A stretch of DNA of 64,000 bases from NCBI GenBank assembly GCA_964493325.1, contig CAZBMD010000001.1:1-64000 (forward strand). Reading direction: 5' to 3'. Below the pieces are notes generated by a model. The model had not been told where the DNA came from. It was given only the letters and a program-made list of their open reading frames with translations, and made no database searches. The stretch comes from CAZBMD01 sp964493325. Its GTDB lineage: Bacteria; Babelota; Babeliae; Babelales; RVW-14. The translations under genes and the position numbers were made by a program. This document shows positions 46,127 to 55,074 of this stretch, one piece after another; within the stretch, counting starts at the first letter, position 1, and each line of letters starts with the position of its first letter.

Positions 46127-46235
46127 ATTAGAAGCAAAGCTAAAAACAGCACCATCATCGAAAAAACGGCAACTGATAGCATAGAATTCATTCCAATTCA
46201 TCTGAATGGAGAAAGAAACGCGGCCTGTCGCTTAA
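46127..46235 (+). pseudogene. Deleted third cassette: linker fragment joined to immunity 3' end
   Basis: 46127-46203 matches the linker DNA of the main toxin (ATTAGAAGCAAA, ACAGCACCATCATCGAAA, CATAGAATTCATTCC) with a nine-base loss in the Asn run. It then switches abruptly to 46204-46235, which resembles the last codons of the CxxC immunity gene: EWRKKRGL here against EWWKKRGL, with the stop codon changed. The two parts are out of frame with each other. Toxin tip and most of the immunity gene are missing. Confidence 0.8.
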
Positions 46236-46256
46236 TCTCAATCAGCCAATCTGAAT

Positions 46257-46289
46257 ATCTAGAGCCCTCAAAACAAGAGAGCTCTAGAT
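46257..46289 (+). terminator. Degenerate terminator of the third cassette
   Basis: ATCTAGAGC (46257-46265) pairs with GCTCTAGAT (46281-46289) around a GAGCCCTC/GAGAGCTC core like the other two. The T-tract is weak. It may no longer work well. Confidence 0.6.
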
Positions 46290-46500
46290 ATTGTTGAGCT
46301 GCAAAATTTTGTTAGAGATAAATTGCCTCAAAACAGACCCCCATTTTACTCATAAAGCCCTGTTTTGTAATTTTTATACAACAGCCAGCATTGGCGACAT
46401 TACAGTCTTTTTATAAAAATATTGACACATTGAATTAATTTTTAGTGAACTGATGGTAGCAACAAAGCGTTAACTATTATTATTACCAAAGGGGGATTTT

Positions 46501-47631
46501 ATGTTGTCAAAAAATATAAAAATGGTCGTGTATTGTCTTTTAATAGCTTCGCAAGCATCTGCTTTTCATATCGATAGCATCGAAGGGGTAGAAACACTCA
46601 AACACCAGAGTTCACGGACGCAGCTTGATGTAAAAAACTTTTTTTATCATACCAATCATGGATTTGATGGGGTTGAAGTAGTAACTGACCCCGTTGACCT
46701 TTTGCATGCGGTCAAAGATACGCTGCATTATATGAAAATAAATAAAGACCTCCATCGTTGTGTTATTGACCCTGAAAGCTTTAAAATGGTGCTTCCCGTT
46801 CAAAACATGCAAAGAACTCTTGAGTTTGTTGCAAAAGTAATTGAAGAAGATATGCCCAGCGGCAATTTTAGAATTTTTAATTCAGATTTTTTAGCATCAA
46901 ATTTTAATGTAATTAAATGGAAGGCTGACGAAACAAGCGCAAAGAAAAATACCATGTGGCTACCCGGAGACGGCCGCCTACGACTAACAAATTATGCAGT
47001 GTTTAGAGTTAACGGAAGTTACAAAAAAACCAAAACGTATAATTGTGCTCTCTACAGCCTTCTTGATGACTCTATTCAAAAGAAATACACCAAACATCAG
47101 GCTATCGCAGGTGCTTTTGAGCAACCAGAGATCAAATCAAAAGTAAAACCTTTAGTTTGGCTGACACGAGATGGGCTTGAAGAAGCAATTATGCAAGGGA
47201 CGATTTTAGTTAATCTGCCAGACGGCAAAGTTAAAGTTTTTAACGTTGATAAAAATAATGGTATTGGATACGACAAGAAATTGGGTGGCATGAAAGAACA
47301 AAAGCGCTACTGGTTTTTTAGACAAGTTGCAACGCCTGCAAAATCACAAGTTGCTCTGCAAGATCGAATGACAAGAAGGAAGAATGTCATTTTTGCAGGA
47401 GATATCTTTCACATTGGTCTTGGCAAGCTTGTTGCCATTGAATATATAAGCCCAGTGAATAAGAAAAAAGAGATGCGAATTGGCGTTCTTGCTGACACTG
47501 GAGGGGCCTTTACCAATAACTTATATCAACTTGACCTTTTTGCCGGTCTTTTTAAGCACCGCGAAGAGCTTAAGGGACACCTTGCTCAGATGCCAAGCTA
47601 CATGAATGCATTCATCCTGTATAAGCCATAA
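46501..47631 (+). CDS. Secreted 3D/MltA-like protein, putative peptidoglycan lytic enzyme
   Basis: This 376-residue protein has a signal peptide (MVVYCLLIASQASAF). Near the C-terminus it has ADTGGAFTNNLYQLDLFAG (D332 and D345), which fits the 3D motif DTGGAxxxxxxxDxF of MltA-type lytic transglycosylases, where the first Asp is catalytic. Upstream, GRLRLTNYAVFRVNG and AGDIFHIGLGKLVAIEYI are compatible with the double-psi barrel. The rest is divergent, so cell-wall cleavage is likely but not certain. AAAGGGGG precedes the ATG. A second exported gene follows after 12 bases. Confidence 0.6.
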   Translation: MLSKNIKMVVYCLLIASQASAFHIDSIEGVETLKHQSSRTQLDVKNFFYHTNHGFDGVEVVTDPVDLLHAVKDTLHYMKINKDLHRCVIDPESFKMVLPVQNMQRTLEFVAKVIEEDMPSGNFRIFNSDFLASNFNVIKWKADETSAKKNTMWLPGDGRLRLTNYAVFRVNGSYKKTKTYNCALYSLLDDSIQKKYTKHQAIAGAFEQPEIKSKVKPLVWLTRDGLEEAIMQGTILVNLPDGKVKVFNVDKNNGIGYDKKLGGMKEQKRYWFFRQVATPAKSQVALQDRMTRRKNVIFAGDIFHIGLGKLVAIEYISPVNKKKEMRIGVLADTGGAFTNNLYQLDLFAGLFKHREELKGHLAQMPSYMNAFILYKP

Positions 47632-47643
47632 CAGAGGAAAGAA

Positions 47644-48240
47644 ATGAAGCTCTATGGATTCGCTTTAATATTAATTCTTGCAAGCAGCAACCCTTCAAGC
47701 TACTGCAATTCATTTAAATTTACCCTGGGAGACCATGAATTTGAGGCTAATTTGCAGAAAAACGCCACAGCATCTACCAATGCCATTATTCAATCGATAC
47801 GCAAAGAATTAGCCGCTTACTTACATTTATCAGAAAATTACTTCAAACCTGAGGTTGTCGATTTTGAAATTTTCGATTTTAACAAAGGAATATTCATTGA
47901 CGATCAAAATAGTATAGTTAGGATTGAGGCTCTATTATCTATCGATGAAGAAATAGAAAATGAGGGAAAAGAGCAACGCCTGGGATTGGCTATTAACAAT
48001 AAAAAACTTAATACCATCATTGCCGGATTGATATTGCTTAAAGACGCTTTTTTAGAAGAGTGGTTTAGATTTTCTCAACAAGCTATTTTACCTGAATGGA
48101 TTCAATTAGCTCAGACGCGCTTTGATGAAACTGCTTATTTTACCAGAAACATAGAAGACGGAGCCGATAAATTCTGCTCTATGCTGAACAATAGATGTAA
48201 CATAAAATTGAACGTGCTGTTTATAAGAGAAAAACACTGA
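47644..48240 (+). CDS. Hypothetical secreted protein
   Basis: The 198-residue protein has a signal peptide (GFALILILASSNPSSYC) and AGAGGAAAG upstream of the ATG. Most of the mature part is soluble, acidic and probably mixed alpha/beta, with an amphipathic helix around WFRFSQQAILPEWIQLAQ and two late Cys. I see no known domain. It is cotranscribed with the 3D-like gene and ends at a strong terminator. Confidence 0.6.
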   Translation: MKLYGFALILILASSNPSSYCNSFKFTLGDHEFEANLQKNATASTNAIIQSIRKELAAYLHLSENYFKPEVVDFEIFDFNKGIFIDDQNSIVRIEALLSIDEEIENEGKEQRLGLAINNKKLNTIIAGLILLKDAFLEEWFRFSQQAILPEWIQLAQTRFDETAYFTRNIEDGADKFCSMLNNRCNIKLNVLFIREKH

Positions 48241-48282
48241 GTTAAATAACTCCATAACAATAAATCATCAAAAGAATATAAC

Positions 48283-48328
48283 AAAAAAAGCCCCTGAGTC
48301 TTGTTAGTAAGACTCAGGGGCTTTTTTT
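48283..48328. terminator. Bidirectional terminator between converging operons
   Basis: AAAAAAAGCCCCTGAGTCTT (48283-48302) pairs with its complement at 48309-48328. Both strands end in T-runs, so it serves the plus-strand secreted gene and the minus-strand pyrophosphatase. Confidence 0.95.
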
Positions 48329-48334
48329 TAAAAA

Positions 48335-50323
48335 CTAGATTGTCGCAAGAAGCAGTGAGATAACCGACATAAGCTTAATCAAAATATTAAGCGAAGGTCC
48401 TGATGTATCTTTGAATGGATCACCAACGGTGTCACCAACCACAGCAGCTTTATGCGCAGGAGATCCTTTACCTCCAAAATTGCCAGCTTCGATATATTTC
48501 TTGGCATTGTCCCATGCTCCACCTGCGTTTGCCATCGTAAGAGCTAACAGAACACCTGACAATGTTGCTCCTGCAAGAAAGCCACCAAGAGCAATGTTGC
48601 CTTGAGCGCCAAAAGCATATTTAATCAAAACCGGAGCTGCAATGGTAATTACACCTGGCAGAACCATTTCAATAAGAGCAGCATTGGTACTGATTGCAAT
48701 ACAGCGTTCATAATCAGGCTCCGCTGTACCTTCAAGAAGACCCTTGATCTCTTTGAATTGACGGCGAACTTCTATAACCATTTTCCATGCAGCTTTACCA
48801 ACTGACTTCATGGTAAATGATGACAACATGAAAGGAAGAGTTCCACCAATAAAAAGACCAGTTATAACAACAGGGTCAAGCAATGAAAGGTTAGGAATTT
48901 TTGCTTCTAAACAGAAAGCATTAAACATCGCAAGCGATGCAAGTACAGCTGAACCAATTGCAAAGCCTTTGCCAAGAGCTGCTGTCATATTGCCAAGAGC
49001 ATCAAGCTTATCGGTAATTTTACGAACCTCAGGACCAAATCCTGACATTTCCGAAATACCACCAGCATTGTCCGCAATAGGGCCATAAGCGTCAACGGTC
49101 ATGGTAATGCCGACGGTTGAAAGCATTGCAACAGCGGCAAGAGCTACGCCAAAAAGACCGCCAAAAAATTGATGCGCAATGAACACAATTATCGCAATTG
49201 AGCAAACAGGAAGAACAATTGACTCAAAGCCAATTGACAAGCCGTAGATAAGATTTGTTCCAGCACCAGAACTTGATGTTTCAGCAAGTTTTCTGATAGG
49301 AGCACCACTGGTATAATGATCAGTTACAAGGCCAATAATAACACCGGCTAGCGCACCAAGAACAATTGAACCAAACAAGTTCATTGCCATGTCCATCCAA
49401 GCAAGGTAGGCATAAGAACCACCTATAAAGAACAAAATAGCAACGTATGTCCCCTTGTGAAGCATAGCTCCAAGGTCGCATCTAAAAAGAAAAATTGAGA
49501 AAAAACCAATAATCGAAGCCAATAAACCAATAGCACAAAGAGCTATTGGAAGTGCAATGTAATCAACTTGACCAGGAAAAATATTGATAGCAAGAGCCAT
49601 CGCACCAATGGTTGAGCCAACATATGACTCATAAATGTCAGCACCCATACCAGCGGTATCACCAACACAATCTCCAACGTTATCAGCAATAACGGCTGGA
49701 TTTCGAGGATCATCTTCTGGTATGCCCATTTCTACCTTACCAACTAGGTCAGCTCCAACGTCTGCAGCTTTGGTATAAATACCGCCACCCACACGAGCAA
49801 AAAGAGCAATAGAACTTGCGCCAAGACCAAAGCAGGTCAAAATCTGAACAAAGTTATACTGAACACCCTCGGCAAACAGGTAAAACAGAACGCCAAGACC
49901 AAAAAGACCAATGGTTGCTACCATAAAACCCATTACAGATCCACCGATCAGTGCTGTGAAAAATGCAGATCGTTCGCCGCTATCACGAGCCGCAATGGTA
50001 GTTGCTTCGTTTGCTCGGGTTGCAGCTTTCATACCGATATAGCCAGCAAGCATTGATGAAAGAGCACCAAAAGAATAAGCAACTGCAGCAACGATGTTAA
50101 AAACAAACGTCAAGATGGCAAAAGCGATAAGAATTACAACCCCAAGCACTGAATACTCTTTGTGCAAAAAGGTCATAGCCCCGTTTCTAATCAACTGAGC
50201 AATGTGAGCGGATCGGGCATTGGTATTCTTAAACCTGACCACACGGGCAAACAAAGCCGCGGTGAGAGAAAGACCGAGAATTGATATTCCGGTAAAAAAT
50301 GCTAAATAAGAAGCGAGGTCCAT
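48335..50323 (-). CDS. hppA: Membrane-bound ion-pumping pyrophosphatase, K+-dependent type
   Basis: This 662-residue protein pumps H+ or Na+ with energy from pyrophosphate. It has many hydrophobic segments and the hallmark sites ADVGADLVGKVEMGIPEDD, DNVGDCVGDTAGMGADIYES and the C-terminal SPAHKAAVVGDTVGDPFKD. The determinant region reads TAALGKGFAIGSA, with Ala at the position that is Lys in K+-independent enzymes, so K+ dependence is expected; whether H+ or Na+ is moved I cannot tell. The ribosome site is AGGAG five bases before the ATG. Saving ATP by using pyrophosphate fits an energy-limited host-dependent cell. Confidence 0.96.
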   Translation of the reverse strand: MDLASYLAFFTGISILGLSLTAALFARVVRFKNTNARSAHIAQLIRNGAMTFLHKEYSVLGVVILIAFAILTFVFNIVAAVAYSFGALSSMLAGYIGMKAATRANEATTIAARDSGERSAFFTALIGGSVMGFMVATIGLFGLGVLFYLFAEGVQYNFVQILTCFGLGASSIALFARVGGGIYTKAADVGADLVGKVEMGIPEDDPRNPAVIADNVGDCVGDTAGMGADIYESYVGSTIGAMALAINIFPGQVDYIALPIALCAIGLLASIIGFFSIFLFRCDLGAMLHKGTYVAILFFIGGSYAYLAWMDMAMNLFGSIVLGALAGVIIGLVTDHYTSGAPIRKLAETSSSGAGTNLIYGLSIGFESIVLPVCSIAIIVFIAHQFFGGLFGVALAAVAMLSTVGITMTVDAYGPIADNAGGISEMSGFGPEVRKITDKLDALGNMTAALGKGFAIGSAVLASLAMFNAFCLEAKIPNLSLLDPVVITGLFIGGTLPFMLSSFTMKSVGKAAWKMVIEVRRQFKEIKGLLEGTAEPDYERCIAISTNAALIEMVLPGVITIAAPVLIKYAFGAQGNIALGGFLAGATLSGVLLALTMANAGGAWDNAKKYIEAGNFGGKGSPAHKAAVVGDTVGDPFKDTSGPSLNILIKLMSVISLLLATI

Positions 50324-50510
50324 AGATCTCCTAGAATGTGACGTTTCATCGATTTTAACTATAAAAACAACAGCATAATTTTAGAAGCTCAGATGCCATT
50401 TGTAAAGATCAGCGCTTTTAAATGAGCAAATATGATATTTTTGCCCCCTACCCTCACTAGTCAGTCGCTCAAATAACGGGGGGGGTGTTTGTTAAAAAAA
50501 CCCTTTATAA

Positions 50511-50538
50511 TTGACTTTTTTAGCTGCCTTTCTATCAT
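50511..50538 (+). promoter_or_regulatory. Promoter before the paralogous coiled-coil pair
   Basis: TTGACT (50511-50516), 16 bases, TATCAT (50533-50538), 38 bases before the start codon. This is a good sigma-70-type match. Confidence 0.55.
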
Positions 50539-50576
50539 AATTCACCATTTATTCCGTTTTCAACTAAGGTATTTTG

Positions 50577-51530
50577 ATGCTAAAAAAAATTTTGAGTGTA
50601 TTGCTTGCATGCGGGGTTATAGGACATAGTCCTGCAGTGCCCATTATCGCTAACCAAGAATTTGCAGTAGTTGCAAAAAAATTAAAGGCTAAAAAGGATA
50701 GAGAAAGAAAGATCTCTTTTGTTGTTGGCGTTGGGACAGGCATTGCTCTTGTTCTACTGAGCAGCGGTGCTGTTTATCTTTATGCTGTTCACAAAGAGCA
50801 AGAAGCTGAGAAAAAACGAGTCTTCGATGAACAGATGAAAGTATTAGATGAAGAAGCCCAACGGGAGCTTGAGGAACAAGAAGAAAAAAAACGACTGGAC
50901 GATCGTCTGGACGATGAAAAAATTAAAGAAGATCACAAACAAAAAGAAAATGAAGCAAAACTAGACAAAGAAAAAGAAGAGGCTTTGCTAAGGCAACAAG
51001 AAGAAGATAAACGCAAAGCAGCTGAAGAAAACCAGAAAGAGCAAGCAAAAAGAAAGTATGAAAATCAAGCCCGTATAAACAATCTACAGCAAGAAATCAC
51101 TGAGATAGAGAAAAGTATTAAACTCTATGAGCAAGAAATAGGTGCGACTTGTGCAAAATTAAAAGAAATCCAGGCAGCACAAACAGAGTTTATGGAAAAG
51201 ACCGATAATGATTTAGAGGCTGCTTACTTGAAAGCCATGGACGCTCATCGTTTAAATTATAGTAATTATTACTTATATGAGAATAGATTCAAATACGAGC
51301 AGGCAAAAAAAATCAGTGAACAGCAAAAAGCCTTACGGTCATATAGAATCCTTAGAAAAGATGAAGATTTATCCATTTTAAACCTCCGCGACCAACAAGT
51401 TCTGCAGGACTTTGCTAAGAAAGAGCAAGAATTAACTATCCGACGCAAGCTGCTCTACGACAAGCAGAACGACTTGATAAGAAATCAATATAAATTAGAA
51501 AAAGAAATTGAAGATTTAGAAAGAATTTAA
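50577..51530 (+). CDS. Membrane-anchored coiled-coil protein
   Basis: The 317-residue protein has a weak signal segment (LSVLLACGVIGHSPAVP), then a hydrophobic helix (FVVGVGTGIALVLLSSGAVYLYAV, about residues 45-68) and a long, highly charged coiled coil to the end. The helix and its surroundings are shared with the next gene. The ATG at 50577 has AAGG seven bases upstream; a TTG one codon earlier is not needed. Topology and partners unknown; a structural or surface role is a guess. Confidence 0.65.
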   Translation: MLKKILSVLLACGVIGHSPAVPIIANQEFAVVAKKLKAKKDRERKISFVVGVGTGIALVLLSSGAVYLYAVHKEQEAEKKRVFDEQMKVLDEEAQRELEEQEEKKRLDDRLDDEKIKEDHKQKENEAKLDKEKEEALLRQQEEDKRKAAEENQKEQAKRKYENQARINNLQQEITEIEKSIKLYEQEIGATCAKLKEIQAAQTEFMEKTDNDLEAAYLKAMDAHRLNYSNYYLYENRFKYEQAKKISEQQKALRSYRILRKDEDLSILNLRDQQVLQDFAKKEQELTIRRKLLYDKQNDLIRNQYKLEKEIEDLERI

Positions 51531-51534
51531 ATGT

Positions 51535-52206
51535 ATGAAAAAGAGATTTTTGTGCTTCCTGCTTTTACTTAATTTTGCAACTCACGCCGCAGAAAATTCT
51601 GTTACGCATGAGCAAGCAGTTTCGACGCCAGTTAAAAATATTTCTAAACGCGGTAAAGGACGTGGTGTTTCTGATAAAACTATTTGTTTTGCTCTGGGCG
51701 TTGGGGTTGGAGCTATCGCTGTAGCTCTAAGTAGCGGTGCTTTGTATTGGTATGCAACTTATGAAGAAGAGGTCAAAGCTCATGAGAAAAATAAAATAAA
51801 GAATGAGCAACAAAAGCTAAACCCAAATAAGGATTACTCATCCTCGCCTCCCCGAAAAAAGAAGAATAATAATCAAAAGAAGGTCACCTATTCAGTCGAA
51901 GAAGAGATGCGACGATCGACTGAAGCACAGCTTGCCAAAAAGTTCAAACCCCAGATAGAATATATAATCACCCAAACGCAGCAATTTGAAAACCAAAACC
52001 CAGATGCCAATAGCATCATCGCCAAATACAGCGAAATGTTGGATACTTTTAAAGATGAATACTGCCAAGATACAATAGACAAGCTCTTCCAAGATATTAT
52101 CTGCAGAAAGAGCATAGAAAAAAAAGCTATTACATACGCCATACCATCAAATCACGCTGCAAGAATTGATAAGGCGCTAGGAGCTTATGAGATGTTAACC
52201 AGCTAA
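51535..52206 (+). CDS. Membrane-anchored protein, paralogue of the preceding gene
   Basis: The 223-residue protein has a signal peptide (FLCFLLLLNFATHAAE) and the helix CFALGVGVGAIAVALSSGALYWYAT, clearly related to FVVGVGTGIALVLLSSGAVYLYAV of the preceding gene, at a comparable position. After that the two diverge: this one has a basic Pro/Asn/Lys-rich stretch and a helical domain with Cys residues (YCQDTIDKLFQDIICRK). It starts four bases after the previous stop and is surely cotranscribed. Function unknown. Confidence 0.65.
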   Translation: MKKRFLCFLLLLNFATHAAENSVTHEQAVSTPVKNISKRGKGRGVSDKTICFALGVGVGAIAVALSSGALYWYATYEEEVKAHEKNKIKNEQQKLNPNKDYSSSPPRKKKNNNQKKVTYSVEEEMRRSTEAQLAKKFKPQIEYIITQTQQFENQNPDANSIIAKYSEMLDTFKDEYCQDTIDKLFQDIICRKSIEKKAITYAIPSNHAARIDKALGAYEMLTS

Positions 52207-52295
52207 AGCCTGCATCCCCTTTTTTGAATGCAAAAAAATACATGGTAGAACATTTTTCTCTTTCAAAACAAAATCATAAAAATTAGGAACTACAC

Positions 52296-52859
52296 ATGCT
52301 GAACACCCCATTTCGCTATAAAAACCTATCTTCTGCTAACTTTCCTAACACGTCGCCAGCCCAACAACTAATTTTTTATCAGCTCATTGCTGGTATTTTT
52401 TTCATATGCTCGCAAATTATCATCCCATTACCATTTAACCTTGTACCCCTTAGCCTTCAACCATTACCACTACTAATTGCCGCAATCTTGCTCGGCAAAC
52501 ATGCCGTTTATGGCTACGGACTCTATCTCATGGAAGGTGGCTGTGGATTGCCTATTTTTTCTGGGATGCAGGGAGGCTTGACTCGCCTACTAGGACCCAC
52601 CGGAGGCTATCTGATTGGGTTTGGGGTAGCGATGGTATTTTTGACTCTGGTTAAAAAGAAAGCAGGCCGAACCATGACCGGCTCGTTTGTGGCTCTAATG
52701 CTTGCTGGATGTATATATTTTTCCTGCGGACTTGCGCAGCTGGCATTTTTTGTTCCAAACAACGCGCTTCTTGCATCAGGATTATACCCTTTTATCATCG
52801 GCGATTTTTGCAAACTCATTATAGCCATGGTATTTTTGAAAAAACATTCAAAAATCTAA
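52296..52859 (+). CDS. bioY: Biotin transporter substrate-binding subunit BioY
   Basis: BioY is the integral membrane S-component that captures biotin for ECF-type or solo uptake. The 187-residue protein has about six hydrophobic segments and the family motifs PLSLQPLPLLIAAILLGK, GGLTRLLGPTGGYLIGF and GLYPFIIGDFCKLIIA. AGGAACTACAC precedes the ATG. No biotin synthesis gene or ECF ATPase is near, so biotin is probably taken from the host. It leads an operon with a permease, a HAD and a HIT gene. Confidence 0.92.
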   Translation: MLNTPFRYKNLSSANFPNTSPAQQLIFYQLIAGIFFICSQIIIPLPFNLVPLSLQPLPLLIAAILLGKHAVYGYGLYLMEGGCGLPIFSGMQGGLTRLLGPTGGYLIGFGVAMVFLTLVKKKAGRTMTGSFVALMLAGCIYFSCGLAQLAFFVPNNALLASGLYPFIIGDFCKLIIAMVFLKKHSKI

Positions 52860-52871
52860 CCAAAGGCTCGT

Positions 52872-54143
52872 ATGAAAAAAATTAGCCCAATAATTGCAAC
52901 TTTGATTTGCATCAACACAATGATCGCCGCAGGCCTTTTTATTAACCCGCGGCCGCTCACTTTAATGGCTGGACCATTGGGCTTTATGGGGTACGTCCTT
53001 TCAGTAATTGTTCTGATTCCTCTAATTTTAAGCATCGCGCAGCTTGCTCGTCTACACCCAGTTTCAGGCGGCTTGTATGTTTTTTCTAAAACGTACCTGG
53101 GGCCATGGATGGGATTTTTGAGTGGCTGGAGCTATTTTATCGGCAAAACAACCTCTGTAGCAGTCCTCATTCATAAGTTTGTTTTGTTCTTCAAGCCATA
53201 CATCCCAATACTTGCAGACATTTCAACGCTTGGCTGTGATTTTGCGATGATTTTTTTACTCATTGGTCTGAATATTATTGGCATGCATGTTGGTGGCAAC
53301 GTGCAATATTTTTTTACCATGCTTAAAGCTATTCCTATCTTAACAGTTTGTAGTATTAGCTTATTTTATTTTACCCCTGCACATTTTCAGATTACAGCAC
53401 AAGATATTGGCAACTCGTTTTTAGCTATTCCCATCAGCGTGTTTGCGTTGCTTGGATTTGAAATTATCTGTGCAATTGGCCACCTGATCAAAGATTCTGA
53501 CAAAAATATCAAGCGCGTTATTATCACAGCTTTTTTAACAGTAGCAACGGTTGATATTGTGTTTCAATTTTTACTTTTTGGGGCCATGGGACAAGAACTT
53601 GGTATACTAAACCAACCAGTATTTGCACTAATTCACCGTATTTTTCCATCTTTCCCCTTACTTGCACACCTTGTTAATAGCTTTGTCTTTGCAGCAATTT
53701 TAGGAGCCTGTTTTTCAATTTTAACCAGCAATTGTTGGAACCTGTTCACTCTTGCTCAAAACGGCCATCTTCCAGGAGCTTCAATTCTAACATCACTGAC
53801 AAAAACAAATGTCCCTTGGGTAAGCTCGATGATTCAGGGAGTAATTGCGTGCCTTATTCTTGCCGCAACACATGATCAAATTCCGCTTCAAAACATGGCT
53901 GTCCTTGCGCAAATAGTATCTTTTTTACTTAGCACCATTGCTGCGGTTTATGCAGCAAAAAAACTCCAAGGAGTTCAATTTTCGATATGGATCCCTTTAC
54001 TTGGTATTGGCAGTTGTCTCTACATCATGACACTGTGCCTTACCAATCTTTTAGGTTCGGGACTTTCGTTTTCATTCATAGCTATTTTTGCTGCTGGAAT
54101 TGCATTGGCGATTGGTAAATCGATAAAAAGTGCTACACAATAA
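52872..54143 (+). CDS. APC-family amino acid permease
   Basis: A 423-residue membrane protein with about 12 hydrophobic segments. Helix 1 has the break pattern IAAGLFINPRP, and LHPVSGGLYVFSKTYLGPWM corresponds to the helix 3 region of the two permeases near 30 kb. It lies 12 bases after bioY. The substrate is unknown. A third APC permease in 25 kb shows reliance on imported amino acids. Confidence 0.88.
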   Translation: MKKISPIIATLICINTMIAAGLFINPRPLTLMAGPLGFMGYVLSVIVLIPLILSIAQLARLHPVSGGLYVFSKTYLGPWMGFLSGWSYFIGKTTSVAVLIHKFVLFFKPYIPILADISTLGCDFAMIFLLIGLNIIGMHVGGNVQYFFTMLKAIPILTVCSISLFYFTPAHFQITAQDIGNSFLAIPISVFALLGFEIICAIGHLIKDSDKNIKRVIITAFLTVATVDIVFQFLLFGAMGQELGILNQPVFALIHRIFPSFPLLAHLVNSFVFAAILGACFSILTSNCWNLFTLAQNGHLPGASILTSLTKTNVPWVSSMIQGVIACLILAATHDQIPLQNMAVLAQIVSFLLSTIAAVYAAKKLQGVQFSIWIPLLGIGSCLYIMTLCLTNLLGSGLSFSFIAIFAAGIALAIGKSIKSATQ

Positions 54144-54156
54144 GGAAAAATCTATT

Positions 54157-55074
54157 ATGACTACTTTTAGCTGTGAAATCTCTCCAGGAATTGCCCGCAT
54201 ATCAACACCCTTCAAGGGTGTCTTACTTGACGCCTACGGAGTTTTTTGGGGAGGCAATGAATGCGGTGTTTTGCCGGGTACAAAAGAAGCCATGGAACAA
54301 CTTGTTTCAAATGGTAAAATTGTTGGCATTTTATCAAATTCTACTCAGCTTGCTTCTAAAGAAATAAATAAATTACATTTAAACGGACTTATTCAAGGTC
54401 AACACTTTCATTTTCTAGTTACTTCAGGAGAAGTAGCTCGGCATATTTTTCTTAATGAAACATTGCCCTTTCCAACCCCTAACAAAAAATTTTGGTTGTT
54501 TGGAGGAGCACATCCCCGATATGCTTCGCATGAGGCAATTTTTCAAGATACCCTGTACAGCGAAACATCCGATATTGATCATGCGGATTTTATTTATATT
54601 TCGATTCCTCATATTAAAGGTGAAGATCAAATTGATCCGGAGATGTTTCGACAAGAGATTGAAAATTTGAAAGCGAAAAATTTACCTATGATTTGTCCTA
54701 ACCCTGATCAATTTGCTCATGAAGGAAAACCGTCAAGAGCTGTTGTCAGACAGGGCAGCATAGCCTTGATGTATGAAAAAATGGGCGGCCACGTATTTTA
54801 TATAGGAAAACCTCACAACAAGGCCTACGCATTAGCTATGAATTATTTTGAGAAATATGGCTGCACCAACCCATTAGAAATTTTAATGGTTGGCGACACA
54901 CCAGAAACTGATATTCGAGGCGCTCGTCTTTTTGGCATGCCGTCTGCTCTTATTACTCAAACAGGAATGATGGCTGACAGAATAAATAACAGCGGACTAG
55001 AAATAGCAGTAAAAAAACTTCTGCCTCATGATTCCCCAGATTTTCTTATTGAACGGTTAATATATGACCTTTAA
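54157..55074 (+). CDS. HAD-IIA (NagD-like) hydrolase
   Basis: This 305-residue protein is of the HAD class IIA type: motif I VLLDAYGVFWGG with Asp25, motif II ILSNST, the cap domain, and motif III/IV VGDTPETDIRGARLFGM. The second Asp of motif I is Tyr, as in one NagD-like subgroup. Substrate unknown. The ATG at 54157 follows the permease stop by 13 bases; the upstream open frame starts within the permease and is discarded. It overlaps the HIT gene by 11 bases, implying translation coupling. Confidence 0.85.
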   Translation: MTTFSCEISPGIARISTPFKGVLLDAYGVFWGGNECGVLPGTKEAMEQLVSNGKIVGILSNSTQLASKEINKLHLNGLIQGQHFHFLVTSGEVARHIFLNETLPFPTPNKKFWLFGGAHPRYASHEAIFQDTLYSETSDIDHADFIYISIPHIKGEDQIDPEMFRQEIENLKAKNLPMICPNPDQFAHEGKPSRAVVRQGSIALMYEKMGGHVFYIGKPHNKAYALAMNYFEKYGCTNPLEILMVGDTPETDIRGARLFGMPSALITQTGMMADRINNSGLEIAVKKLLPHDSPDFLIERLIYDL

